From Rothia nasimurium (GTDB lineage Bacteria > Actinomycetota > Actinomycetes > Actinomycetales > Micrococcaceae), in contig NZ_CAKMTJ010000010.1 of NCBI RefSeq assembly GCF_928392795.1, positions 35,240-99,239 of the forward strand: a stretch of 64,000 bases of DNA, read 5' to 3'. Within the stretch, counting starts at the first letter, position 1; each line of letters begins with the position of its first letter. This document shows positions 49,506-58,163 of the stretch, piece by piece. The translations under genes were made by a program, and so were the position numbers. Below the pieces are notes generated by a model that saw nothing but the letters and a program-made list of their open reading frames with translations, searched no databases and was not told the origin of the DNA.

Positions 49506-49835
49506 ATGTCAGAAGCCCCCGCTGGTGCCCCCAGCCAAGAGGTCATCGAAGAAGCCCTCATGAACGTGATTGACCCCGAACTGGGCGTCAACATCGTTGA
49601 TCTGGGTCTGCTCTACGGTATGCGCTGGAATGACGAAGGCGCCCTCGTGCTCGACATGACCCTGACCACCGCCGCCTGCCCCCTGCAGGATGTCATCGAG
49701 GAACAGGTTCAGCAGAACCTGGAAACCATGATTGACGAGTGGCACGTGAACTGGGTTTGGATGCCCCCGTGGGGCCCCGAGCGCATCACCGAGGATGGCC
49801 GCGACCAGATGCGCGCCCTAGGCTTCAACATCTAA
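49506..49835 (+). CDS. sufT: DUF59 (MIP18-like) metal-sulfur cluster factor
   Basis: 109 residues. DPELGVNIVDLGLLYG and TTAACPLQD with the conserved Cys define the DUF59/PaaD-like family, an Fe-S carrier or maturation factor often at the end of suf operons. ATG 49506 follows GAAAGGTGA. The cysteine desulfurase and SufU genes that often stand between sufC and this gene are absent here. Confidence 0.85.
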   Translation: MSEAPAGAPSQEVIEEALMNVIDPELGVNIVDLGLLYGMRWNDEGALVLDMTLTTAACPLQDVIEEQVQQNLETMIDEWHVNWVWMPPWGPERITEDGRDQMRALGFNI

Positions 49836-49854
49836 CCAACGCGGTTAACATGTG

Positions 49855-49911
49855 AGGACGCCGCCCCGCACCTTTCTTGCCCTCGGGCAGGGGAGTGCGG
49901 GGCGGCGTCCT
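49855..49911 (+). terminator. long GC-rich terminator of the suf operon
   Basis: A perfect 16-bp stem (49855-49870 with 49896-49911) encloses a 25-nt loop with its own small hairpin GCCCTCGGGC. A short TTGCTG follows, so it is a strong fold with a weak T-tract. Confidence 0.7.
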
Positions 49912-50175
49912 TGCTGCAACCGGTCATGGTGAGCCGGTGTGGCTGGTTCCACAGTTTGGTCTTTATTGCGCTGAAGACTCATCTTGGGCGCTGCAGGGGC
50001 TTTCACGTGGTCATATACCCTGACCGGTTTTTATTTGTGGGCCGGTTGGTGGTGATTAGCCCCAGCAATGACCACAGGCCGCAATAGGCAGGATGGGTGC
50101 GGTAAACCCTAAGCTATATATAACGCACATTGATTCGCCGACTAACCGGCGGACAACTCGCACACTAGGGAACAC
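49912..50175 (+). promoter_or_regulatory. upstream region of the adhesin gene
   Basis: No gene seen. TATATA/TATAAC at 50115-50124 is a likely -10, about 55 nt before the ATG. CGCCG-ACTAAC-CGGCG (50137-50152) forms a small leader hairpin. AGGGA (50165-50171 zone) is the ribosome site. Confidence 0.45.
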
Positions 50176-53100
50176 ATGGAACATAAAGACACTTCGGCGC
50201 GCCCGTCGAAGCGCACCACAGCGCGCGATTTTTGGGCGGCTACCCGCACCCAGCTCAAAGCCCCCTTCTCACTCAAAAAACCCAACTTGGCCACCAAAGC
50301 CGGGGTGGGCGTCCTCGCTCTTGCCACCGCAGTAACCGTGCTGCCGGGAGCAACCGCATCCGACACCTACACCCCCGACGGCAAGACCAGCGAAACCGCT
50401 GCGGCCAGCTGCTGGGAAGCCAAGCAGACCGACCCCGCCGCAACCAGCGGCACCTACTGGCTCTGGACCCCGGAGATGGCAGCCCCCGAACAGTTCTACT
50501 GCGACCAGGAAACTGACGGTGGCGGCTGGGTCATGATCGGCCGAGGCCGCGATGGCTGGGAAGAAAACTACAACGGCAAGGGCAAAGCCTCAGAGCTTTA
50601 CACTAACCCCGACGGCACCGACGCCTTCACCCCCGTGCAGTTGCCATCCACCACCATCGATGCCCTGATCGGCAACCAGAAGGTCTCAGACCTGACCGGG
50701 GGCTTCCGCATCCGCCGTGCAGCCAACGCCGAGGGCACCAAATGGCAGAACGTCACCGCCACCCGCGCCAACGCCACCGACTGGACCTGGGCCCTCTCAG
50801 GTACCCAGACCTGGCGTGACATCAAATTCCGCGGCGATTCACCGACCGTCACCAGCTCCAACCGAAACTTCTCATCGCTGACCGGCCAGATGATGAAGCC
50901 GGTACTCTCCATGTACCAGGTCAATTTCCTCGGTACCAGCAAGCAGGCCTGGCGCATGGGCTTTGCCTACGGCCCTATCGCTCGCGGCGCCGATAATGCC
51001 ACCACCCACCTGTGGTCCAAGACCGGCTCCAACCCCATTCCCTTCTCCCAGGTGTTCCTGCGCCCCAAGCTGACCCAGGCAGACCTGAACCTATCCGACT
51101 ACGCTGACGCGGGGGCGTCCGGCTCTACCCGCCGTGCCCTGCCCAACTCCTACTCAGCCAAGGTCACCTGGCGCACCAGCAACACCACCGGTACCGGAAC
51201 CCTGGGCGAACTCAACACCTACGTGCAGGCCATCACTCAGGTGGGCAACACCGTCTTCACCGGCGGCGACTTCGCCTGGGTAGAAAACGCTGCCACCGGC
51301 GAAAAGGTACAGCAGAAGTTCCTCGCTGGCTACGATGTGACCACCGGTGAACTCGTGCGCACCTTCATGCCCACCCTCAACGGCCAGATCAAGGCCCTCG
51401 AAGCCCTGCCCAACGGCACTCTGGCTGTAGGCGGTGAGTTCACCGAGGTTAACGGCGAAAAGGTTGCTGGTCTGGTCATCCTTGACCCCGTCACCGGTGC
51501 GATTGACCGCACCTACAACTTTGGCATCGAAAACCGCGGTGCAGGCTCCATCACCAGTGCCCGCACCCTGGATGTGCAGGGCGACTACCTCTACGTGGGT
51601 GGCGCCTTCTCCCACGTGGTCAATACCGAAACCGGCGCTACCGGCTACTCCCGCAACGCCGGTCGCTTTAGCTTCAGCCAGAACGGGCCGGACGCCAGCT
51701 GGCGCCCCTACCTCAACGGCACCGTCAACGGCCTCTCAGCCTCAGACGACGGAGCAACCGTGGCAGCAGCAGGCTACTTCTCAGAGGTCAACGGCACCAA
51801 GACCTGGAAGCTAGCCCAGCTCAACACCACCGACGGCAACATTGCCAAGGCCTGGACCTGGGAACCCTCCTTCCCCACCATCCAGCGCCAGGGCTACCAG
51901 AACGACGTTGAGGACGCCGGTTCCACCGTCTGGGCTGCCGGTTCAGAACACATCATCCACCAGTACGCCAAGAACACCATGAGCCGCCTCTACTCGGCAA
52001 TCACCATCGAAGGCGGCGACTTCCAGGACCTCTACGAAGACCAGAACAACAAGGTCATCTACGGTGCCTGCCACTGCGGCAACTACATCTATGAAGGCTC
52101 TGGCACCTGGATGCAGCCCTGGACCAACAAGGGCTTCTTCAACCTGCAGTCCATCCGCCTCTCAGCAGCCTTTGACGCTGAAACCGGTCGCGTGATCGGC
52201 GAGTTCGCCCCCAACCTGCGCGGCCCTCGCGGTGACGGTGTTTGGGAACAGTTCGTTGACTCCACCGGCACCCTCTGGCTGGGTGGCGACATCAACCGTT
52301 CCCAGGGTGCTAACGGTATGCAGCAGACCGTGGGCTTTGCCCGCTACGCACCTCGCGACGTTACTGCCCCTGCCGCCCCGCGCTCACTGGCTGTGAGCAC
52401 CGATGGTGCCACCGACGTCCTGACCTGGCCCTCAGCCGGTCGCAACGTAACCTACCAGGTGCTGCGCGATAACCGCGTTATCGCAACCACCACCGACACC
52501 ACCTACTCGGTAGCCCACACCGATGACGCCCGCTACTTCGTGCGCTCCGCGGACGCCGCAGGTAACTTCTCAGCCTCAACCCCCGTTGCTGTGGCACAGA
52601 AGACCGAGCAGCCTGTAGCTCCGGTGGAGCCCACCGCCGAACCTACTGTTCAGCCCACCGCTGAGCCTACCGCTGAGGTGCCTGCCGAGCCTACCCCGAC
52701 CGCCGAAGCAACCACTGAGGCCCCTGCCCCGGTAGAGCCCCCGGTTGTGGAAGAGCCCGCTCCCGCTGAGCCCGAGCGCCTTGCTGAGGCACCTGCCAAC
52801 GGTACCGTCATCAACAACCCTGCTCCCATTGAACCTTTTGCGGTTCCGGCTGAAAACTCTGAGCCTGTTCTGGCATCTGGTGATGAGTGGAAGATTGCCT
52901 TTGGCCTGAACGCCTGGCAGGGGCTGGACTCCACCTGGCGCGCCACCGACTATAAGTACGACACCGCCAAGTGGTACACCACCTACTCGTCTGTAGGTTG
53001 GGGTGAGCCGCGTGTGGCGACTATGTACCAGTTCTCATCCAGAGCTCAGCCGGTGTCGATGATGCTGCGCAAGGAGCTCAACCTCAACCTGGCAGCGGGC

Positions 53101-53370
53101 CAGAAGCTGGTGCTCACCACCTACGTGGATGACGGCATGATGATCTGGGTCAACGGCAAGGAATACACCCGCCAGAACCTCATCTGGGGTGCCCTGCCCA
53201 CCTACACCGCCACCCGCGCTGTGGACTTCGGCGCCGCCCGCACCACCCCGCTGGTCATCGAGATTCCCGCTTCTGACCTCAAGCAGGGCAAGAACTCCAT
53301 TGCGGTGATGGTCAACTCCAACACCAAGGGGGCAGCAACCACCTTCGACATGATCGGTGAGGTGCGCTAA
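50176..53370 (+). CDS. large secreted protein: fibrinogen-like, beta-propeller, Fn3, Pro/Thr-rich and C-terminal beta domains
   Basis: 1064 residues. The N-terminus is a long basic region followed by a hydrophobic segment (VGVLALATAVTVLPGATAS), a signal peptide. Next is a fibrinogen-related domain (about 75-295) with CWEAK...FYCDQETDGGGWVMIGRG. Then come repeats of the form GGxFTEVNGxKVxxLxxLD, likely a beta-propeller (about 340-720); a fibronectin type III domain (about 735-810); a Pro-Thr-Glu repeat linker (about 815-880); and a C-terminal beta-sandwich that may bind sugars or peptides. No LPxTG or membrane anchor was found, so it is released or held non-covalently. Probably an adhesin or glycan-binding surface protein. 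Confidence 0.75.
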   Translation: MEHKDTSARPSKRTTARDFWAATRTQLKAPFSLKKPNLATKAGVGVLALATAVTVLPGATASDTYTPDGKTSETAAASCWEAKQTDPAATSGTYWLWTPEMAAPEQFYCDQETDGGGWVMIGRGRDGWEENYNGKGKASELYTNPDGTDAFTPVQLPSTTIDALIGNQKVSDLTGGFRIRRAANAEGTKWQNVTATRANATDWTWALSGTQTWRDIKFRGDSPTVTSSNRNFSSLTGQMMKPVLSMYQVNFLGTSKQAWRMGFAYGPIARGADNATTHLWSKTGSNPIPFSQVFLRPKLTQADLNLSDYADAGASGSTRRALPNSYSAKVTWRTSNTTGTGTLGELNTYVQAITQVGNTVFTGGDFAWVENAATGEKVQQKFLAGYDVTTGELVRTFMPTLNGQIKALEALPNGTLAVGGEFTEVNGEKVAGLVILDPVTGAIDRTYNFGIENRGAGSITSARTLDVQGDYLYVGGAFSHVVNTETGATGYSRNAGRFSFSQNGPDASWRPYLNGTVNGLSASDDGATVAAAGYFSEVNGTKTWKLAQLNTTDGNIAKAWTWEPSFPTIQRQGYQNDVEDAGSTVWAAGSEHIIHQYAKNTMSRLYSAITIEGGDFQDLYEDQNNKVIYGACHCGNYIYEGSGTWMQPWTNKGFFNLQSIRLSAAFDAETGRVIGEFAPNLRGPRGDGVWEQFVDSTGTLWLGGDINRSQGANGMQQTVGFARYAPRDVTAPAAPRSLAVSTDGATDVLTWPSAGRNVTYQVLRDNRVIATTTDTTYSVAHTDDARYFVRSADAAGNFSASTPVAVAQKTEQPVAPVEPTAEPTVQPTAEPTAEVPAEPTPTAEATTEAPAPVEPPVVEEPAPAEPERLAEAPANGTVINNPAPIEPFAVPAENSEPVLASGDEWKIAFGLNAWQGLDSTWRATDYKYDTAKWYTTYSSVGWGEPRVATMYQFSSRAQPVSMMLRKELNLNLAAGQKLVLTTYVDDGMMIWVNGKEYTRQNLIWGALPTYTATRAVDFGAARTTPLVIEIPASDLKQGKNSIAVMVNSNTKGAATTFDMIGEVR

Positions 53371-53398
53371 CCCAGAGCTAGAACTTACCCTAGCCCCG

Positions 53399-53448
53399 AA
53401 AACTCCCCGCGAGCAGACGAACTCTATCTGCTAGCGGGGAGTTTTTTC
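53399..53448 (+). terminator. intrinsic terminator after the adhesin gene
   Basis: AAAACTCCCCGC pairs with GCGGGGAGTTTT, with an inner AGCAGA/TCTGCT stem, and ends in TTTTTT. Strong rho-independent shape. Confidence 0.88.
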
Positions 53449-53539
53449 TCTGCGAAATTGCTAGGCAGGTGCCCGGGGCGGAGACCTGCCGGGAGTAAAG
53501 TAGGCAGGGTAAACCCCTAAGAAACACAGAGGAGTCATG

Positions 53540-54799
53540 ATGGAACAACTCACCGTCGATGTACTGGTGATTGGTTTTGGCAAGGCCGGAAAGACCATTG
53601 CGATGAAGCGGGCTGCTGCCGGCGACAGGGTAGCGCTGGTGGAGCAAAACCCGGCCATGTATGGCGGTACCTGCATCAACATTGGTTGCGTGCCGACCAA
53701 GTTCTTACTGGAACAGGCCCACTCCCACCGGGAATTCACCCGGGCCCGCGACGCTCGCAATACTTTCATCGACCGCCTGAACGCCGCTAACCAGAAGATG
53801 GTGGAAGGCAAAGGCGTGCTGCTTCTAGACGGCGCTGCCCGGTTCCTTGATTCTTCTACTGTTCAGGTGGGGGAGCAGGTGCAGGTGAGCGCCTCGACCA
53901 TCATTATTAACACCGGGGCCAGCTCGGGCGTGGAGGTGGGCGGACGCGTGCACGACTCCACCAGTATCCAGCAGCTAGAGCACACCCCGGCGTCACTGGC
54001 CATTATTGGCGGCGGGCCGATTGGCCTAGAGTTCGCTACCATGTTCTCGGGCTTCGGTAGCCGGGTGACCATTTACAAGGGCGAGGGGGACTTCCTGCCC
54101 GCCCTCGACCGGCACATTGCCCAGGCTGTGCGCGAGCACCTAGAAGCCCAGGGCGTAACTCTTGTTGATGAGCGCGTCTCGGTAGACCAGGCCACAGACC
54201 AGCTCGACGATGAGGTGATACTGGTAGCGACAGGACGCCGCCCGGCAGTTGCGGGGCTGAACCTTGAGGCTGCCGGGGTCAAGTACACCGAGAAGGGAAT
54301 CGAGGTCGATGAACACTGCCGCACCAGCGTTGAGGGTATCTACGCGGTCGGGGACGTAACCGGCGCACCCCAGTTCACCTATGCGTCCTATGATGACCAC
54401 CGCATTGTGCTCTCAGACCGCTGGGGCGATGGTTCCCGTACCCGCACCGGTCGTCTGCTGCCCACGACCACCTTTATTGACCCGCCGCTCTCAACTGTAG
54501 GGCTCACCGCTGAGGCTGCTGGGCGTGACTACAAGGTTGAGGTGCGCGAGTCAAAAATCGCTGACCTGGCGATTGTGCCCCGCCCCAAGATCATGGGTCA
54601 GCCAGAGGGTATTGCCCAGTTCGTTCTCGACCAGGAAACCAACCAGATCCTGGGTGCCACCCTCTGGTGCATTGACTCCCAGGAGCTGATTAACACGGTA
54701 GCCCTGGCCATGACCCAGAAGATCCCGGCCGCTGCGGTCGGTGAGGGCATCTACACCCACCCCTCGACCTCTGAGGTGTTCAACGCGCTGCTGGCTTAG
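53540..54799 (+). CDS. RclA-like FAD-dependent disulfide oxidoreductase (probable hypothiocyanous acid reductase)
   Basis: 419 residues. It belongs to the pyridine nucleotide-disulfide reductases, with redox motif GGTCINIGCVPTKFL and FAD-binding VIGFGKAGKT at the N-terminus, a GGGPIGLEFA NAD(P) site and GDVTGAPQFTYASYDDHRIV. The IGFGKAGKT, GGTCINIGC and QFTYxSxDDxRIV segments are those of E. coli RclA and streptococcal HOSCN reductases, not of mercuric or lipoamide reductases. It should use NAD(P)H to reduce hypothiocyanous acid from saliva and airway peroxidases. Two ATGs lie in tandem; the second (53540) has better spacing (5 nt) from GAGGAG. Confidence 0.85.
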   Translation: MEQLTVDVLVIGFGKAGKTIAMKRAAAGDRVALVEQNPAMYGGTCINIGCVPTKFLLEQAHSHREFTRARDARNTFIDRLNAANQKMVEGKGVLLLDGAARFLDSSTVQVGEQVQVSASTIIINTGASSGVEVGGRVHDSTSIQQLEHTPASLAIIGGGPIGLEFATMFSGFGSRVTIYKGEGDFLPALDRHIAQAVREHLEAQGVTLVDERVSVDQATDQLDDEVILVATGRRPAVAGLNLEAAGVKYTEKGIEVDEHCRTSVEGIYAVGDVTGAPQFTYASYDDHRIVLSDRWGDGSRTRTGRLLPTTTFIDPPLSTVGLTAEAAGRDYKVEVRESKIADLAIVPRPKIMGQPEGIAQFVLDQETNQILGATLWCIDSQELINTVALAMTQKIPAAAVGEGIYTHPSTSEVFNALLA

Positions 54800-54803
54800 G
54801 CGA

Positions 54804-54873
54804 GCGAGCGTGCACCAAATCGCCGAGCGTGCGCCCGATAGGTGCACGCTCAGCGATATGACGCACGCTCGGT
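54804..54873. repeat. palindromic repeat family 2, copy 1 (divergent)
   Basis: The right half (GGTGCACGCTCAGCGATATG then ACGCACGCTCGG) matches copies 2 and 3 closely, while the left half (GAGCGTGCACCAAATCGCCG...) is more diverged. It lies between the convergent RclA-like and PLD-ATPase genes, 17 nt after the latter's stop. Confidence 0.85.
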
Positions 54874-54889
54874 GAGGGCGCAGCGGAGC

Positions 54890-57103
54890 CTACCGCCGCC
54901 ACAGCCGCCCCCACCCGCGTGAGCGGGCTTCGGCGTCCTGAACCTGCCGGGTCAGCAAAGCAACCCGCTCAGCCTCTAACTCCAACCTCAGCTCAGCCTT
55001 CTCCCGCTCAGCCCGCTCCCGCTGCGCTTCGAGCAGGGCAAGGGCATGCTCGTTTTTGGTGACCACATTGAGCGGGCTGCGCTCGCGATAGCCGGCTAGC
55101 AGGGGCTCGCCCAGATAGGCGTCGGTGCGCTCGATGTTCAGCGTGATGGCCTTAGGGGTCGCCTCTAAAACGCAGTCGGCGGGCAGAATAGAGCGAAATT
55201 CAATCATCTCTTCTTTCTGGGTCTTGTTGAAGGTGCCGGTTGCCTCCCAGGCAGAGCGCAGGACGGACGCCACCTCGGGACTGTGCGCGTTAAAGGCTAG
55301 GGCGTCCTTGGCGTGGGCCTGGTGGATGGTGTCGGTGATGATACCGCGGGCGATTTCGTCGCGGTAGCTGTAGGGGGTGAACATTTTGGCGGGAAAGGCC
55401 GTTTCTAGCCCAAAACGGGCCAGGGTTTCTTGCAGAATCTCAGCGGTGAGCCAGACCCAGTTGCGTGAAAAACGCTGAATCTCGTGGGCGGTCAGGTGGT
55501 CGAGCCGCTGGCTGAGGGTGTAGACCACGTGGCGGTAGAGGTTGTTGTTGACCGACCCCGCCAGGGAAGTGAAGTTATAGACCTGCTGGTCAGTGGGCTT
55601 GTAGTCGCTGGTAATAGAGATGTACCAGACGCGTTTTTTGATGGCTTCTTGCAGCACAGCCCCGTCGGCGTTTGAGGTCAGAATGATGGTTCCCTGCGGG
55701 CCCTCAAACCCGTTGGAGCGCAGGTTGGCCCAGTGCTTGATTTTGCCTTGCACCGTTGCCCCGTTGAGAAACTGGGTGCCCACCTCGTCGATGATGAGGG
55801 GTGAGACTTCGCCCGATTCCATATAGCTGTTCATATAGTTGATGGACCCGGTTTTAGAGCCGTAGGTGGTTTTGAGCAGTTCTTCAGCCAGTAGGGGAGA
55901 GTAGTCACCGATGAAGGGCTTGAGGTAGTCGTCAACCATAGTGGTTTTACCCGATGACCCAGACCCCAAGATAGCCAGGAGAACGGGGATTTTGTCGGGA
56001 TTTTCGCCGGTTTCCATAACCAGGTGGCGGATGCGCCAGAGCACCGGAGCCGTCATGGCAAAGAGGAAAGCACTCAGGGCCTGGTGGGATTCATCGCGCA
56101 TCTTGTTGTCCCGGTAGGAGAGCACGATATCGACGAAGGTTGAGGCGTCACGGGCGGTGACTTCTGCGTCAGTGAGCGGTGAAAGTTCCTTTCCTTCGTG
56201 GTTGATGAGCAGGGTACCGTCGTCGGTGGCAACCCAGCGGGGTTGCGCACCCGTGATGGGGCTGGCGTCCGCCGGGGCGACCTGCCTTTGTTTGAGGTGC
56301 ACGGTCTGCAGGGCCTTGGTCGCGGTGGCGGGGGTGCGCGGTTTACCGGTGGGGGTGTAAGTGGCTTTGAGAGTGTGCAGGACGACGGGGTCACCCAGCT
56401 GGTAGGTTGTGGTCACGCTCTCGGGGGTGGCTGTATCAGATTTTTCCTCGCGCAGGAGCTGGCCGATGGTTTCGCGGTGTTCGGTGGGTAGGCGTTTGGC
56501 GTCCTTGATGATGCGGGTATCGATGATGCTGGTGCGCTGCTCGGTGGTGCTGGCCTGCCGGAATTCCTGCACGGTGTTGCGGTCGAGATAGTCGGTGGCT
56601 TCTACCTCGAAGTTTTGGGTGAAGAGCTCGGTGTATTCGCGCAGGTAGGCGGTGTCAGCGGGGTTGTTGAAGCGGCCCCGGTAGAGGGTGTTGTGCTCGT
56701 GGTTTTGGGTCATGGCTGCCCGGGTGAGGTTCATGGACCCGGTGAGGATCGCAAACTCGTCGGCCGATGTGAGGATGAAGTACTTGGAATGAAAGAGCTT
56801 ATCGGCGTTGTATTTGAGGTGGACTCGGCCGCTTTCGAGGGCATCGAGCAGGGGCTCGCTGGCGGTTTCTAGTTCGCGGACGCGCCGGGTTGGGTCGAAG
56901 ATTTGCCGCAGCAGGCTGCCGGTTTTGGCTTCTTCTAGGCCCAGAATCAGCTTGACCTGCTCGAACCTCTGGCTGAGGTGGTCAATCGTAGCGAAGGACG
57001 AGACGAAGCTGACCCCGTGGAACTCCGTGTAACCTGCCGTGAGCTCCCAGAAATCCGGTCCGTAAAGCATGGTGCGGGTGTTGAGGTCGAAGACGGTAAG
57101 CAT
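54890..57103 (-). CDS. PLD-family nuclease domain fused to a P-loop ATPase (candidate defence protein)
   Basis: 737 residues. Residues about 85-140 hold a single PLD-type half-site: H105-x-K107 (FHSKYFI) followed by TGSMNLT (122-127), as in PLDc_2 nucleases. A linker with beta-rich sequence follows to about 330. Residues about 365-500 form an ATPase: Walker A GSGSSGKT (K386), Walker B PLIIDEVG (D439, E440), a sensor-1-like TIILTSNAD (N478) and an arginine-finger candidate KKRVW (R491). This order resembles AAA+/SF3 helicases more than STAND proteins. The last 45 residues are a charged coiled coil ending in GWGRLWRR. GAAAGG lies 8 nt before the ATG. I do not recognise the architecture as a named system. 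Nuclease-ATPase fusions among toxin-antitoxin genes suggest anti-phage or anti-plasmid defence, an inference only. Confidence 0.7.
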   Translation of the reverse strand: MLTVFDLNTRTMLYGPDFWELTAGYTEFHGVSFVSSFATIDHLSQRFEQVKLILGLEEAKTGSLLRQIFDPTRRVRELETASEPLLDALESGRVHLKYNADKLFHSKYFILTSADEFAILTGSMNLTRAAMTQNHEHNTLYRGRFNNPADTAYLREYTELFTQNFEVEATDYLDRNTVQEFRQASTTEQRTSIIDTRIIKDAKRLPTEHRETIGQLLREEKSDTATPESVTTTYQLGDPVVLHTLKATYTPTGKPRTPATATKALQTVHLKQRQVAPADASPITGAQPRWVATDDGTLLINHEGKELSPLTDAEVTARDASTFVDIVLSYRDNKMRDESHQALSAFLFAMTAPVLWRIRHLVMETGENPDKIPVLLAILGSGSSGKTTMVDDYLKPFIGDYSPLLAEELLKTTYGSKTGSINYMNSYMESGEVSPLIIDEVGTQFLNGATVQGKIKHWANLRSNGFEGPQGTIILTSNADGAVLQEAIKKRVWYISITSDYKPTDQQVYNFTSLAGSVNNNLYRHVVYTLSQRLDHLTAHEIQRFSRNWVWLTAEILQETLARFGLETAFPAKMFTPYSYRDEIARGIITDTIHQAHAKDALAFNAHSPEVASVLRSAWEATGTFNKTQKEEMIEFRSILPADCVLEATPKAITLNIERTDAYLGEPLLAGYRERSPLNVVTKNEHALALLEAQRERAEREKAELRLELEAERVALLTRQVQDAEARSRGWGRLWRR

Positions 57104-57267
57104 GAGTATGCCTTTCAGCTAGTGGGTGGGGTGTGTGGTTTACCCAGTAGCATGACAGGCTATTGTGAACAGGGTGCAAATGGCGGCAAGATGGCGAGAA
57201 GATGTCTGGTAAATGAATAATGAAAACTTTTAGTTGCCGGTTTTCTGCACATTGCGGCGAAATCAAG

Positions 57268-57335
57268 CGAGCGTGCGTCATATCGCTGAGTGTGCGCATG
57301 GCTAGTGCACGCTCAACGATATGACGCACGCTCGG
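57268..57335. repeat. palindromic repeat family 2, copy 2
   Basis: CGAGCGTGCGTCATATCGCT is mirrored by AGCGATATGACGCACGCTCG-type sequence (here AACGATATGACG...), with inner arms GAGTGTGC / GCACGCTC and a loop of about 7 nt. It lies 18 nt after the stop of the first TipAS gene and upstream of the PLD-ATPase gene. Confidence 0.9.
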
Positions 57336-57353
57336 TTAGGGGCGAGATGTTTT

Positions 57354-57824
57354 TTAGTCCCAGGTGGGGTTAGTCAGGTCCACCCCGGCCCGCTGAGCCT
57401 CCGCCTCGATGGCGTCAGCCAACCACTGAGCCAGGCCCAGCTGCTGTGAGTCGTAGTAGCGGGTGAACCGCTCATCGGTAATATAACCGCGTGAGATCAG
57501 GTAGTGCTTGGCGGGGGTGACGGGGAAGAACTCGCTCAGCAGCTGACGGTGGGCGTGGACGAGTTCGCCCGCCTCGGTGCCATCCGTCGGCAGGCCACGG
57601 CGCACGGCATCCGCTAGTTTTCCGTCCAGCTCAGCGGCGCGATTCTTGTAACCTGCCCAGTCGGCCTGGCTCCAGGTAGCGGTGCGCTGCTGACTGATAG
57701 CCCAGTCGTCCGTACCGGCGTAGCGTTCCTCAGCTTCGGCCTGGTAATCGGCAAAATTGGCGTCGCCGAGAACTTCGCCAATTTCGGTGAGGGTGGGTTT
57801 CTTATGGGCCATATGGTTTTCCAT
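57354..57824 (-). CDS. free-standing TipAS antibiotic-recognition protein (copy 1)
   Basis: 156 residues, about 89% identical to the TipAS protein encoded at 58795. The fold signature is DANFADYQAEAEERY near the start, HRQLLSEFF, and YITDERFTRYYD...GLAQWLADAIEAEA, as in the drug-binding half of TipA. No DNA-binding domain precedes it: homology to the longer copy begins at D-T-(L/F)-M, and an in-frame TAA lies just upstream. It is therefore a truncated duplicate that may act as a drug-sequestering protein. ATG 57824 or the internal ATG 57812 could be used. Confidence 0.85.
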   Translation of the reverse strand: MENHMAHKKPTLTEIGEVLGDANFADYQAEAEERYAGTDDWAISQQRTATWSQADWAGYKNRAAELDGKLADAVRRGLPTDGTEAGELVHAHRQLLSEFFPVTPAKHYLISRGYITDERFTRYYDSQQLGLAQWLADAIEAEAQRAGVDLTNPTWD

Positions 57825-57896
57825 AAAGGTGTCTTATTCCTTCAACCCAGCCCAAATAGTAATTGGTTGATATAGCGAGCTGGGTGAGCCTGTTTT

Positions 57897-58163
57897 CTAT
57901 TTTTTATAGACTTCTCGTCGGTGGCCAATTGTTAGAACCAAGATAATGAGCCGGCCTTCTTCGACAGCGTAGATTACCCTGTAGTTACCAACTCTAAGTC
58001 TGAGTTCACCATCTCCCCCAACTATTTTCTTGATCCCTGGCGGGTATGGGTTTGAGGCAAGCTCTTGGATTTTCTTGGCAATGCGGGTCTGATCGTTTTT
58101 ATTGATTTTGCGCAGTTCTTTTGCTGCAGAAGGTTTGAAGGTAACTGAATAGTTAGCTGTCAT
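57897..58163 (-). CDS. RelE/ParE-family toxin
   Basis: 88 residues: VTFKPSAAKELRKINKNDQTRIAKKI (core AAKELRKI), LRLRVGNYRVIYAVEEG and a C-terminal HRREVYK, the RelE ribosome-dependent mRNase layout with basic residues and a terminal Tyr. Its start overlaps the antitoxin gene by 4 nt (ATGA). GC is lower than in the core genome. Confidence 0.88.
   Translation of the reverse strand: MTANYSVTFKPSAAKELRKINKNDQTRIAKKIQELASNPYPPGIKKIVGGDGELRLRVGNYRVIYAVEEGRLIILVLTIGHRREVYKK

Noticed and set aside
52612..52800. CRISPR-like or tandem DNA repeat
   Set aside because: The periodicity is a Pro/Thr/Glu-rich coding linker in the adhesin, with irregular units and no spacers.
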